Of a stretch of DNA of 64,000 nt, positions 22,291 to 33,660 are shown piece after piece (position 1 is the first letter of the stretch; every line of letters starts with the position of its first letter). Position numbers and translations under genes: made by a program. The notes under the pieces are model-generated. The model was not told where the DNA came from. It saw only the letters and a list, made by a program, of their open reading frames with translations, and made no database searches. Origin of the DNA: Branchiostoma lanceolatum (Eukaryota > Chordata > Leptocardii > Amphioxiformes > Branchiostomatidae); assembly GCF_035083965.1 (NCBI RefSeq), contig NC_089740.1:14172552-14236551 (forward strand). The letters are read 5' to 3'.

Positions 22291-23039
22291 ATGATTAGAA
22301 GCGCCACCATGATAAACCGCGTCGCCTGGCGGTCCATGATGTCCCTGCAGAAAGCTCCTCGTGCAGTGACGTCATCTCACCAAGGATCACAGAAGCACGG
22401 ATCATCTTCCCAGCAACCATTTCGGCCGGTTTCCCAGCATCCATCTCAACAGGCGTCCCAGCAGCCACTGCAGCAGGTATCCCAGCTGCCTCAGGAGTTC
22501 TCCCCTCTGCCGTGGGTCGACTTTGCCGCCCCTGGCCCGGCAAAAATGGCGGGAAACCCGCTGAAGGTCACCTTCCTGTGCGACTCGTTCAACGGGCTGT
22601 CCCAGCGGCTGTACCTGGAGCTGACGTCACGCGGCCATCACGTGACCGTGCACGAGGACGCACGTGGCGAGGCGATGACGCGGGCGGTGGAGGCGGACCG
22701 GCCGGACCTGGTGCTGTGCCCGTTCCAGACCCGCCGGGTCCCGGCCGGGCTCTACAACAACCCCGCCCGGCCTGTTCTCATCGTACATCCGGGCATCCCG
22801 GGGGACCGGGGACCCTCATCCATCGACTGGGCGCTGAAGGTTGGGCTTGTTTACTTTCGACAGACATACAAACAAACAAACAAACAAAAATAGAAAACAA
22901 ACTAACATGTGAAACCCTCCTCTCTCTCTCTCTCTCTGTGAGAGAGACAGGGACCGAGCAAGGTGGAAAGAGTAATGCGTTTGTGTGTTTGTTTGTGTGT
23001 TTTTTGTGAGTGTTTGTGCGTGCGTGCGTGCGTGTGTGA

Positions 23040-23081
<42 letters not shown>

Positions 23082-26000
23082 GTGTGTGTATGTGTGTGTG
23101 CGTGTGCGTGTGTATGTGCATGTGTGCGCGTTCATGCTAGAGTGGCGCAAGAAATAAAAGTGAAAAATGTCCGGTCAGAATTCTGTGTCCATATGATGAT
23201 GATGTTGACCTCAACTTAACTTTACATCCAACACTGAAGAATACTTACCATTCCGTTGTCTCCGTTTCTACAATGTAGGAGGGCGCCACCGAGTGGGGAG
23301 TGACGGTACTGCAAGCTGACGATGAAATGGACGCAGGGGACATTTGGGCCACCTGCAAGTTTCCTGTGAACCGCCAGGCGGCCAAGTCCAGCCTGTACAG
23401 CAAGGAGGTGACACAAGCGGCGGTTCTCTCTGTTCTGAAGGCCATAGACGCCTGGGATCAAGGCGTACCGCCAACACCGCTGGACTATGGCCACCCTGAC
23501 GTATGTACAACATTAGGGGAGGGACCACCAAGTAAGGCTACCATTGGCTAATCTCCAAGCAGATCCACACCGGGCGAGAAAATCGTATGTGCTAGCCAGA
23601 GAAGGTCCATTCAGCTAGAGAGGGTCCAATAAGCCCGGGCTTATTCGACCCTCTCTGGCTGACTGGACCTTCTCTGGCTAGCACATACGATTTTCGCGCC
23701 CGGTGTGGATCTGCTTGGAGATTAACCATTGGCTAGTGCCATCATAAAAACACACATAAAATTATAGATACAGTTACGGTAAATTACTTCACACTTCCAG
23801 CAACACGCAAGCACAAGTCACCAAGAGTTAGATACCTAGAGAGACAATCGACTCTTACAACTGAACCAAGCGTAACTCAGCACCAAGAGACCACGTCTAG
23901 CGATATAATAGTTAAACAAGGACAAGAAGGACAACAACAACAAATTACAAAAGCTTACTTTTGCCTTACAGAATAGGAACATTCACCCCCCTCTTATTCA
24001 AGGTAGAACTCTATCAGTAACAGCCATTTGTATTTCTTCCAGGTGTGCGGCGAGCTGAAGCGGAAGCTGACGGCGGCGGACCGGCAGGTGGACTGGGCGC
24101 AGCCGGCGGAGGACGTGGCGCGGGCCGTGAGGGCCTGCGACTCCCAGCCGGGCGCGCTGGGCGGGCTCCGGGTAGCCGTGCAAGGTAAGGAACAGTCTTC
24201 TGTACACATTGTCATACAAAGTCAGAGAGTGATGATAGACTCAGCCAATCAGATACTCCTCCTCCTGTTGTTGTTGGGAAAACTACCAGCCAATCAGGTC
24301 GCTTCCTACGGTCAGGAGGCAACATGATTGGCCTTCAAGAACAGGCCTAGGTGCGCGAAAGGACATCAGAAAAAAAGGCAACATCGTCTTGCTGATTATC
24401 ATCTGTTTTCTGTAGTCAATAAATTTTTTTAACAAAACAAATCTAATGACAGGGCACCTGCAGAAGCGCGAGTTTGTGCTGTTCGGCGCATGCGTGGAAG
24501 GCGATCCTGACATGGTGCGGCGCCTGAAGAAGGAGCAGGCGTATGACGTCATCCCTGGTGACGTCATCGGGCGGAGGAACGGCGCTGTCCTGGTGGCCTG
24601 TGGAAAAGACACCGCCGCCTGGATCTCTCATCTTAAGGTGAGGGATTGTTCATTGTTGCTCTAGTTTGGGGAGGGGGCATTGGATCCAGCGTAAACTAAT
24701 AAAGATGGTAAAAAGGGTAAAGGTAGTCCCATGGCCTTTTTGAGAATTCAAAGAATGAAGCTACGGCCGCGTGGCGCGTTGGATACACCCGATCCCTCGA
24801 TCTCGGAAGTTAAGCAACGCGCGGTCCGGACAGTGCTTGGATGGGGGACCAACCAAGGACGTCCGGATTGCTGTAGCCTCACGAAAGCTTTCCACGAAAT
24901 CGTCTTCCGGGAGGGACGTAAAACGGGGGTCCCGTGCTCGTGGAGGTGCCTCGAACACGTTAAACAGCCTCATTACCCTACACATTGGGTACCTGCCTGT
25001 GGCACTGGCTGCAAATACACCTGATATTATTATTATTATTATTATAAGTGAAACTAAACATAGACACAAAGATTTGCACACAAGTTAACAACTAATTATA
25101 CATATATATATAGTGGTCTCTTCCTGAAAATGTTTCATTTGCACAACACTCCCCGTGTGTATCAATGTACCCCCAATGCTGTTGAGTGTTGCCGTAACCC
25201 CTACAACCCCCATTTTTTTTTCCAGGCCTCCCCCAAGAAATCCAGTCTGAAGCTTCCCGCCACGTCTATCCTGCCTTCAGGTGACGTCACAGCCCTTCCC
25301 ATCACCCCCTGCGAGCCGCTTCCTTACGGCGCCAGGCCCAAGACGTTCCAAGACGTCTGGACGACGCGCCAAGACGGCGTCTGCTACGTGCACTTCGACT
25401 TCTACAACGGCGCGATGAGCACGGATCAGTGCCGGCGGCTGGAGCAGGTTCTCTTGTCTGTCGACAAGTATCCCGACTGCTCAGTTGTCGTATTGATGGG
25501 CGGGTAAGCATTAAACTTATCATCTAACTTATAAACTTCACTAAGTCCATGTTGATTTGATTATATGGATGACATCCACGCGCGCATCAATTTTCGTCAA
25601 TTCCCCCCCCCCCCAAAATGCGACAGTTCCACAAGTGCAGGTGTGGAGCAAGTATGTATCTGTTGTGTATTATGTGATTGTAAACCGTGCAGCAATTCAG
25701 CAGTGGCTGCCATTACACGGGTAAATTCTGACAAATAAACAATACACTTTCATTTACCAACATCTTAACACAGATTGAAGCACGTTGAGAATGCCTTGAA
25801 ATTGCCATCAAATGAGAACTTGTCTAACTTGCCCATGTACAGGTATAACTTCTTCAGCAACGGCATTCACCTCAACGTCATCGAGAACTCCGAATGTGCC
25901 GCCACCGAATCCTGGGCTAACATCACCGCCATCGATGACGTAGTGAAGGCGATATTCCGCATGCGCAGTAAGGTGACGGTGGCGGCGCTTCAGGGGAACG

Positions 26001-27498
26001 CGGGAGCGGGAGGGGTCATGATGGCGCTCGCTGCAGACCAGGTTCAGTAACGTGAAAGCTAATCCTTGTCAGTACTGAACATTCTGGAAAAAAAAGCAAC
26101 TTTCGAAAATTTAATTTACATCATAGGAGGTAGGTATCGGAATTCGTTGAACCGGGTTGAACCGTCTTGTGGCCAAAGTTTAGTCCGAGCGTGACCCGAA
26201 AATTACATTGATACACACTGGATGTGCAGTGCAAATGAGCGGTAGCCGAAGAAACCAGCTGCAGACCGTCCGTCGGCGAAGCCAATGAGCGAGCTCTTCG
26301 CGGATCTAAGGAGTGCTAACTGACAGCTATCAAAAGGATGACCGGAAGTACAGTCCGCGCTCACGGGGCATTTCAGGGTAGCTTGGTCCCTTGCTCAACA
26401 ACAATTCCGATGCCTATCGCCCATGGTTACACACATGGTTACACACATGGTTACACACATGGTCTATGCATTCTTCAGACTATTGACCAGACCCAAGTCG
26501 AATTGAATCGGGAATTTGATACACCCACACTGTAAATTGATCTTTGTGGGGACTTAATTTTGAAGAGGGAAAGGAAAAATTTGCAATGTTCTAAGTTCGC
26601 GGTTGAAACAGCTACACGTGTTGAGCATAACGATATAACAAATATTTAACAATTGACATTCCTGGTATGGTACTTCTCCCCTTCCAGGTTTGGAGCCACG
26701 CAGGCGTGGTGCTGAACCCGCACTATCGCAAGATGGCGCTTTTCGGGTCCGAGTACTGGACATACTCCCTGCCCCGCAGGGTGGGAAACCCCGCAGCAGA
26801 GGAACTGACCAATGGGCTGCAGCCGCTGCTGGCTACGGAGGCCCGGGATATTGGTGAGTTTGCTTTGTTTCCTCCATGGAAATGGGTTGGTCTTAGGCAT
26901 GGATTGGTCTTGGCATGGGTTGGTCTTGGCATGGGTTGGTCTTGGGCATGGGTTGGTCTAGATCTTGGCATGGGTTGGTCTGCAGCTGCATGGGTTGGTC
27001 TGGGGTATGGGTTGGTCTGGGGTATTGGTCTTCTGTATGGGTTGGTCTTGGGCATGGGTGTGTCTGCAGCACGGGTGTGTTTGGGGCATGGGTGTGTCTG
27101 GAGAATGGGTGTGAGGGCGCATGGGTGTGTTTGGGACATGGGTGTGTCATGGGGCATGGGTATTTTTGGAACATGGGTTAGTCTGGGACATGGGTTGGTC
27201 GGGGATGGGAAAAAGGCAAACCCATGTGGTTAAACACTCCTCGCCTTCGATTCTTCTTACTCTAGGAATGATAGATGACGTCATTGGGTACAATGCGGAA
27301 GAGCTGAACGCGCAGATCCGACTGAAGTGTCTGCGCCTGCAGGCCGACTCTCGCGAGATTCTCCGAGGGAAGAAATCATCGGCGTCATCCCTCTGGACCA
27401 CGCTGGAAAATCACCGTCGCAAAGAGCTCGCAAACATGCAGCAGTGCTTCAACAACAACGTGTACCATGACCTGAGGCAGAAGTTCGTGTACCACTAG
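22291..27498 (+). CDS. HypX/HoxX-like protein: formyltransferase + enoyl-CoA hydratase fold, probable mitochondrial presequence
   Basis: Eight exons join in frame to 657 residues: 22291-22839, 23279-23500, 24043-24184, 24453-24637, 25226-25503, 25843-26041, 26688-26853, 27266-27498. Residues 1-85 are Arg/Ser/Gln-rich, almost free of acids at the start (MIRSATMINRVAWRSMMS), and look like a mitochondrial presequence. From about 88 comes an N-terminal formyltransferase-like domain with HPGIPGDRGPSSIDWA (166-181, catalytic-type His) and DEMDAGDIWA (Asp201). From about 367 comes a crotonase-fold domain with GNAGAGG (510-516), VLNPHY and GSEYWTY (545-551). These are bacterial HypX hallmarks; HypX makes CO from formyl-tetrahydrofolate via formyl-CoA for [NiFe]-hydrogenase maturation. 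Animal function is unknown. Two in-frame ATGs exist (22291, 22309); the second has a perfect GCCACC context. One donor (after 26041, GTTCAG) is weak. Confidence 0.92.
22979..23125 (+). repeat. (GT)n microsatellite in HypX intron 1
   Basis: GT/GTTT/GTGC-rich simple sequence preceded by a (CT)n run at 22920. His/Thr-repeat ORFs on the minus strand are artefacts. Confidence 0.95.
23550..23724. mobile_element. Foldback MITE, TAATCTCCAAGCAGAT family
   Basis: A 175-bp palindrome in HypX intron 2 with ends AATCTCCAAGCAGATCCAC and complement. It is flanked by an exact 10-bp direct repeat ACCATTGGCT (23540-23549 and 23725-23734). It shares the TCTCCAAGCAGA terminus with 12376, 17506 and 57541. Internal arms differ between copies, so the family is united by its ends and target duplication. 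Confidence 0.9.
24760..25048 (+). mobile_element. 5S rRNA-headed SINE in HypX intron 4
   Basis: Positions 24760-24878 align end to end with 5S rRNA (119 nt): GCTACGGCC start, CCCGAT..CTCGATCTCGGAAGTTAAG, box-C-like GTGCTTGGATGGGGGACC, and GCTGTAGCC end. Several stem positions have diverged. The body (GAGGGACGTAAAACGGGGGT, GAGGTGCCTCGAACACGTTA, CAGCCTCATTACC) and an (ATT)n tail follow. Matches the SINE3-type architecture; not a functional 5S gene. Confidence 0.85.
26424..26462 (+). repeat. 13-bp tandem repeat
   Basis: Three-plus copies of CATGGTTACACA(CA), in the HypX intron before exon 7. Creates a YTHGYTHG ORF that is not coding. Confidence 0.85.
26884..27212 (+). repeat. GGCATGGGTTGGTCT minisatellite in last HypX intron
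   Basis: About 20 variants of a 15-18-bp unit (GCATGGGTTGGTCTTG, later GGCATGGGTGTGTCTG), filling most of the intron between exons ending 26853 and starting 27266. Long open frames on both strands (Gly/Trp/Val-rich and Pro/His/Thr-rich) come from the repeat period. Confidence 0.9.
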
Positions 27499-28320
27499 CT
27501 GAAGAAGGATCAGTGAATATTGTATAGATCTGTTAGTAGAAGATGCAGATTATTATATATATCTCTTCAAGCTGCTAAATGAGATTTAAGCTGCTACATT
27601 GTAATGCTGATTAAGAGTCTTTAAAGGCCTAGCTCTATTTTCTTGAAATCATTTCATTTATTTCCATATGCAAGTAAGCCTTCTCCCTGCTGCCCAAGCC
27701 AAGCCCGTAAATGATAGAGAATTGGGAGAGGGCTACTTCAGTGTGCTGAGGGCTGACAGCAGGAGGGTTAGAGATTTAGGACGGCCACTCTCTTAGACCA
27801 ATAATGTCCTTGCTTAGACCTTCAAGCTCTGAGGATCAAGTACAACTGACTCCGCCATGGAGAAAGCTGTGAAATGTTAGTTATTGTTTAGTTATTTTGA
27901 GTTCCTCCTTTTTTCGGTCAATAGACAGATAGTTTGGACATTCCACAAGATGCACATACTGCCCTTCCATCCTATTCTGTTTTGAGTATCCCATCTTTTC
28001 TCCATTTTGGCTAATGTTGCAGGGCTCACTAACCCTAGGTCCTGGAGAAGGAAAACTCTGAAACACCCAGCTAGTCTCTGAATGCAGTTAAACGTTAGAG
28101 TTTGTGTTAGGAAGGCCATCCAATGGTAAGACTTGCACAAGATTCCCAGATCAGCTATTTATGTTACAATCTAATTGTATTTCAAAACTGATTTCCACTG
28201 CTTTGAGAACAGGAGGTGAAAAAGTTTTTTTTGTCATTGGTAAAAGCTTACTAAAATAGGTCTTTTATACATCAGGTCTAGAGGCAGGGATTCTCACCTT
28301 GAGAACATTCATGTTATTCT
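27499..28320 (+). other. HypX-like gene 3' flank
   Basis: Probable 3'UTR and flank. No AATAAA occurs before the repeat at 28321; the nearest is at 28953-28958. No further exon is visible. Confidence 0.4.
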
Positions 28321-28690
28321 AAATGACTCAAGCAACTGGATACAATTTTGAAACAGACGTTTCAGACAGCCTCCACTATGTTATCTTTCTTTCGTCAGTG
28401 ACTAATGGCAAGAACTGGAGAACCACCAGGTTTTATACCAGAGCTCTGAATTGATATGTTAACGAGGTGAAGAGAATTTTAAGATGGTTCAACAGAAAAC
28501 GAAGTTAAGACAAAGTTGTATGCTAATGTGTCAATCAGCTCCTGTTTTGTTGAAGGATCATCGGTATTGCCCATTGTAGTAAACATGTATATGGAGAAGT
28601 TTGAGAACTTCAGTGCTTTCAATGACACTTCTGTCATTTGGCGTATCTTATTACCTGGATGTCTAACTTTCATCGACATACATGTTGTTG
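28321..28690. mobile_element. Long member of the CTCAAGCAACTGGATA / CCTGGATGTCTAAC family
   Basis: Begins GACTCAAGCAACTGGATACA and ends ACCTGGATGTCTAACTTTCA with about 340 bp of internal sequence. The foldback copies at 4932 and 8977 carry the same end motifs but a palindromic interior. Related segments lie at 53775-53965 and 62455-62515. Confidence 0.6.
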
Positions 28691-31623
28691 TTAACATCAG
28701 CTAAACAATCAATTCTTTGCTGACAGAAAGTTATTCTGATATTAATCCTATTCCAACTCCAGACCCAGTTACTCCTCTGCTCGCTTCTCTGCCAAAACAA
28801 ATATTTCAGAATTCAACCTCCTTGGTTGTACAGGTAGATGGGGTGGTCAAAGTCAAGTCACTCACGCAAAAGGCTCATGTAAAACTATTCATTGTTTTGA
28901 TCAATACAGTAGCTGCCAAACACCCCACATAACAATGCTGAATACATCTGACAATAAAGACCTGGTGAATTCCTATACATTGTTGTTGTTTTGAGTAAGT
29001 ATACAAGGGCGTACAGAGATATTACAAAATAACAGTGTAACCTTCTCGATGCTGCCTGACATGTTGACCAAATACGCTTTAGGTGCCAAGTGGCTACCTT
29101 AGCAAGCTGAATCTGTATCTGTATCTATATAGCCGGTACAACCGCCATTAGGCGTAACACACCAGCTTCGAAGAGTAACACGCTAGTGTTGTTGTTGTTG
29201 TTTTCAGTGTCCAAGCAGATGTCTAGTTCGGGCAATATTTCTTTCACATCAGAGAAATAAAACAGCATCAAGTAAAAGAAAGAAATGAGCAAAAGGAGAA
29301 AAAAAAAAAAAAAAAACACATTGACTTGAAGATCAGATAAGAGCAGAGAGTTTGGGTACTTAAAGACTTCAGCTTTCTGAAAAAGGGAATTTTGTAGAAT
29401 ATGCCCAATTTTACTTTAACACTTTTTGATAAATGCAATATTCTCCAAATACCACATAGGCTAACAGACTACTGACTTCTCAATATGGAATACCAGTAAC
29501 GCAGGGTGTTAGCATTGTCACCTCGAGGTGTAACACAAAATCTCATTGTGTTTGGTCCAATGGGAGCTCAGGATTCTCTGTTACCATGGAGACCAGTCAT
29601 CATGGCTGCCAACACCATGGTAACAGACAGTTGTCAGTCTGACAATGATTAGTCGATGTTGGCACAAATGCATAAAATGGTAGTTTTGGGACGTTCCAAA
29701 TTCTCCTGATTTAGAGGTGTTGGCCATCGAGCTTCAAGGGGCCTGACCAGGGCTGCTAGAAGTGTGATCTAGCCAGGCTACACTGTCCTCTGCCCTTGCC
29801 TATTGTTAGAGGGAATGAAATTTCTTTTTCATACAATAAAATCCAGTATGTGTGACATAACATAACACAACATCGAACAATGCAGAGTATTTGACAACCA
29901 GATAACGTTTCTCACATAAAAATCAAGCCATCCATTGGTATAACTTAAGTTTCAACATGATCTGTAATGTTGATTTATTAAAAAATGAAAGACGTATGAA
30001 TATCATTTACTAACTGCTTAAATCTATGCACTAATCACCCAAACCAAAGGTGTTAGAATACTAAAAGTTACATTACAATTGCATGACATTAAATTTTCCT
30101 GACCCCTTACATTGCAACTACAGTAATATGGCACTGCAAGTGAGGGGCTGCACATTTGACTGCTGAATTATAAATAGGGTAAGTAAGAAGACTTCGGGTA
30201 TACTTCTATATATATACTACTAAAACTAGCTGCAACTTGACTGGTTGCTGGTTGTAATGTACAGAACAGCTAAAATTGATAAAATCTATCAACTTGATCA
30301 CTGGAAGCTATCAATCTACACAAATGTTTGTCTTCAAATTCAAATTGCACATATTTCGCTGACATAAATCTATGAGTATGAAAAATTACTGACTTTCAGG
30401 TCGTGTAACTTAGCATAACTTACTCTCAATCACAAAATTTGTTCCACTCCAGGCAGAATTTGGTGCTCTTTTGACTATCTCCAGATTAAGAATGAATTTT
30501 TCATGAAACTTTGCATCAGTGACAGGGCTGTGGATGTCCCCTTTGCACAAGTACCATGCATTCAGTCCCACACAAAGCACACTGTGCTCATTGCAGAATG
30601 ACTAGTCAAACATAGTTGTGGGTTAGTCATTTCCGTTTCTTGAGCTGGATACAAATTTCACCTTCAATCAAGAAGAAGAATCAGTTGTAAAAGTAGCACA
30701 CATTGTAATCATAACTATCATATTCACTTCCAAAATGTATCTCTGTTGGTAGGAGTCATTGTACAATGTAGAAACTAAAAGTTGACCCAAGTGTAAAGGA
30801 CTCATATCTATCTCTACAAGCACTGGAATAACACAGTCATAAACTTAATAAAATCAGCAATTTCTTTTCAGTGTTGAATCAATGTTCTATCTTTTCAGTG
30901 TTCTATTTCAGTTTTTGTTTGAAAAGTCTAAATCTAAGAAAATGAGCACCTAATTCTGCCCTGAGTGTGCTCTGTATTCACACTGACAGGGCGGACAGCA
31001 CTTTGAGTTGCCGCTATTTTTTTTTACCCTGGAAGCCAGAGTACCCCACATGGCTTCTGAAGTCTTTCCTCCAAACTCTTTCTGCCTGTCTCTAAATGCT
31101 ACCTGCATTGGGTCAACCAATTTCACCCTGTCTGTCCAAAAAATCTGAACTTCATGACATGAAATTGATGAAAATATATTTTTGTAAGCTTAAAATTACA
31201 GATTAACAATGAAAATTAACAAATTTGCTTCCAAAAAGGCATGCATTTCAGAGGTTGGAATTTTCAAAATTTTCACAGACCACTTTATCAGTTTGTGAGA
31301 GTGTTGTTTGTACTGGCCTTTGGCCTCTGGTCCTTAAAATGAGAGGGACAGACACCAAGTCACACCTGGAAACAGTCTTGGTCTTGACTCTAGGTCAGTT
31401 TGCCTCCGGCCCCCCAGCAGCTTGGAGTTAAGTATGGGACTCAAGAGCTAATTATAATGGGGCCCAGTAACTAACTGAAGCCACACGGTACTCAGGCTTC
31501 CAGGGTGGATATTTCATCGTCTACCAGAATTCTTCATGTCCAGCAAAAAGAATGCTGCAGCGGCCCTGCTGACTTCAGACACAGACGACGCCTACGGAAT
31601 GTTGCGTGGTAGTCATGGCAAGG
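28691..31623. other. Non-coding interval, includes 3' side of the minus-strand small membrane protein gene
   Basis: No exon found. Contains a repeat fragment at 29095-29185 (GGCGTAACACACCAGCTTCG) whose inverse occurs near 41507-41570. Also holds a poly-A tract at 29299 and the X-box-like pair at 29580-29624. The right part is probably the 3'UTR of the gene at 31624-33032. Confidence 0.4.
29580..29624. promoter_or_regulatory. Inverted pair of X-box-like motifs
   Basis: GTTACCATGGAGAC (29580-29593, plus) faces GTTACCATGGTGTT (29624-29611, minus). Both resemble RFX X-boxes, and together they form a 12-bp-arm inverted repeat. No promoter or start codon is recognised close by, so this may be a chance feature or a MITE end. 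Confidence 0.3.
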
Positions 31624-33032
31624 TTATTTCTTCTTCTTGTCCGTCGTCTTGACGTCTTTCCGCTCCTTTCGGCGTTGGCGTTTCTCCTCCCGCGCACGCT
31701 CTCTTGACGAGACTGAAGAGTAGAGCTTGTAGCCAGCAAGACCTGAGGACGGGAATAGACATGATATACATTTCAACTTTATTGCATGACAATCGTACGT
31801 TTTACATTGTCTGGCAACGAGTATTAAACATAGTACAATTTACATGTAGAAGTAAATAAATAAATGATAATAGAAGTATAGAATAAAACTTAACATCCTA
31901 ATTTACTAAAACAATAAGGGTTAGCATAAATCCTTGATATACTGTTACAATCAAGTGGGGATAATCATGAGTTTCCATATTTTTCTAACAAAGCAGTCTT
32001 TAAAACATTCAACTATTTTTGCATTGTGGGAGTTGTTGCATCTAAAGATATATTCAAATCTGTCACACATTAGATCAGAGTCAAAGTTCTCAAGCGCATT
32101 TAAAGCGTGGCTCTCCTCAAACACAGACCCTCCACTATGTTTCATCTGAGAGGATGGCCTTAGCTAAAACTTAAAGTACTCATTTTTACCTGTGTGGAGC
32201 AATATTTATGGTTGTCTTTCCTAAACTAAAGGTACAACATAGGGACCTACTATAGTCTAGGGATTCAAACCCAGAATTTCTAGATTCCTGATTAACAACC
32301 CAAACCATGAGGCCATTTACCAATACAATGTACTCAGAGTAGAACTAGAAGTTTGGTCGGGGGAAAGTAGAGGCTGTGACAGCCGGCAACAAGGGAGGCA
32401 GCGATTAGAAATTGCGTCTACAGTACTTGGACCCCCCAACCAAAACCTCTGCTTAGAGAATAGCCAACCATGGCCAGTAGTACCACTTACCTATAATGAG
32501 CATGATGATGGCTGCTGGTATAATAAATAGCCTGTTGTCGAAGGCATGCTCCAGCGGTGCATCGGGGCCGGAACCGCTGAGATCTACCATCTTCTGTAGG
32601 GGTGCTGTGTTCTGCCACTCACGGGACTCCACTGATTCTGTCAGGAAAATAAGATTCTTTGTTAGATTAAAAAAGGTCCAGTGCAAAACTAAAAGGCAGT
32701 CTTAGAATTTGCATGCTTAATGACTGTTCTGGTTGTATGTACAAAGAGCCTGAGGATGGGTATTGTTTTTCTTTACTGATGAAAGACTGAGTTTGTTGAT
32801 TATATATGTCGGGGGGGGGGGGGTGAACACTGTTCAAAATTATGTTAAACAAGGTAAAGTAGTCATGTTCAACTAAGGTGAAGCACAACTGTTTTTTCTA
32901 CTAACGTTACAACACTTATTTGGCAATTAATGAAAACAAACAGACAATCAGACAACAAGGACGCACCTGTACAAGGTGAGCTCCACCCAACTTACCTGCA
33001 ACAGCTGTTAAACTTAAAGTTTCCGCCCACAT
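31624..33032 (-). CDS. Small single-pass membrane protein with dilysine tail
   Basis: Three exons on the minus strand: 33032-32996 (ATG), 32637-32491 and 31742-31624 (TAA). Phases 1 and 1 agree and give 100 residues. The order is a short N-terminus (MWAETLSLTAVAESVESREW), a polar segment with LSGSGPDAPLEHAFD, one hydrophobic helix (about 49-69, LFIIPAAIIMLIIGLAGY), then a strongly basic helical tail ending KTTDKKKK. The last four Lys satisfy the K(K)XX ER-retrieval pattern for a type I protein. The family was not recognised; it is the size of an SMIM-type microprotein. Donors and acceptors are canonical. An alternative, phase-compatible first coding exon exists at 33209-33167 and would give 102 residues. 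Confidence 0.75.
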
Positions 33033-33166
33033 TCACGGGTGACCTAACAGTTTCTTCTACTCTCAAGTAAGACAACATATAACACTTGTCTTTAGAAAAC
33101 CAAAACAGCGAGCAAATATGCTAATAAATTACCTTGTAAGGAAGGACAAAGTAACCTCGACTTGAC

Positions 33167-33209
33167 CTGTAACAGCTTGTATTAAAGACTTGAACAGTTC
33201 CGCCCACAT
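33167..33209 (-). CDS. Alternative first coding exon (copy 2) of the small membrane protein
   Basis: The minus strand reads MWAELFKSLIQAVT followed by a single G in phase 1 before a GTCAAG donor. That is exactly the phase needed by the exon at 32637. The upstream sequence (GGTCACCTGTGAATGTGGGC) is nearly identical to that before copy 1, so this is a tandem duplicate. Use is inferred; the donor is weaker than copy 1's GTAAGT. Confidence 0.5.
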
Positions 33210-33617
33210 TCACAGGTGACCTAAACAGTTTGTTTGTTTGTTTGTTTGAACCTTTGTTTATTCATGATAAGCTCAAATCGGCACGCAGGCCGCTTTTCAT
33301 TGAGGTCATGAGGGAAGAGGTAAGGGTCAGATACAATATAACAGAGATACACAGTCATTTGAGTCCTAATAACTCTATCAACATATATCATTACATATTT
33401 ATGGTACAACAATATACAATTTCTACAACATACAACATAAAGTAGGGCGAAAGCTGGTTCATGGTCCGTGTCCGTGTCGTTGGTGTCTTCTACTGAGATC
33501 TAGCTCTGTCACAAGATCAATACTACAACATATCATCTTAAGAAAAAGTTCAATACAAGCTGGCAAAGACTTTAACAGGTCACCCTGTAGGGACAAGGTG
33601 ACTTCGTCCCAACCCAC

Positions 33618-33660
33618 CTGTAACAGCTGGGACGACTTCAAAGGTTCCGCCCACAGGTAT
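33618..33660 (-). pseudogene. Third copy of the duplicated first exon (ATG lost)
   Basis: CTGTGGGCGGAACCTTTGAA..CTGTTACAG followed by GTGGGT resembles copies 1 and 2. Here the ATG reads CTG, and the exon end is in phase 0, which would not splice in frame to 32637. Either a decayed duplicate or a non-coding 5' exon. Confidence 0.45.

Noticed and set aside
22816-23150. His/Thr-repeat ORFs
   Set aside because: Translation of a (GT)n microsatellite in HypX intron 1.
24760-24878. Functional 5S rRNA gene
   Set aside because: Diverged in paired stems and followed by a SINE body and (ATT)n tail inside an intron.
26667-27233. 188-codon Gly/Trp/Val-rich ORF and its antisense Pro/His-rich ORF
   Set aside because: The first part is a genuine HypX exon ending 26853; the rest is an intronic minisatellite after a clear GTGAGT donor.
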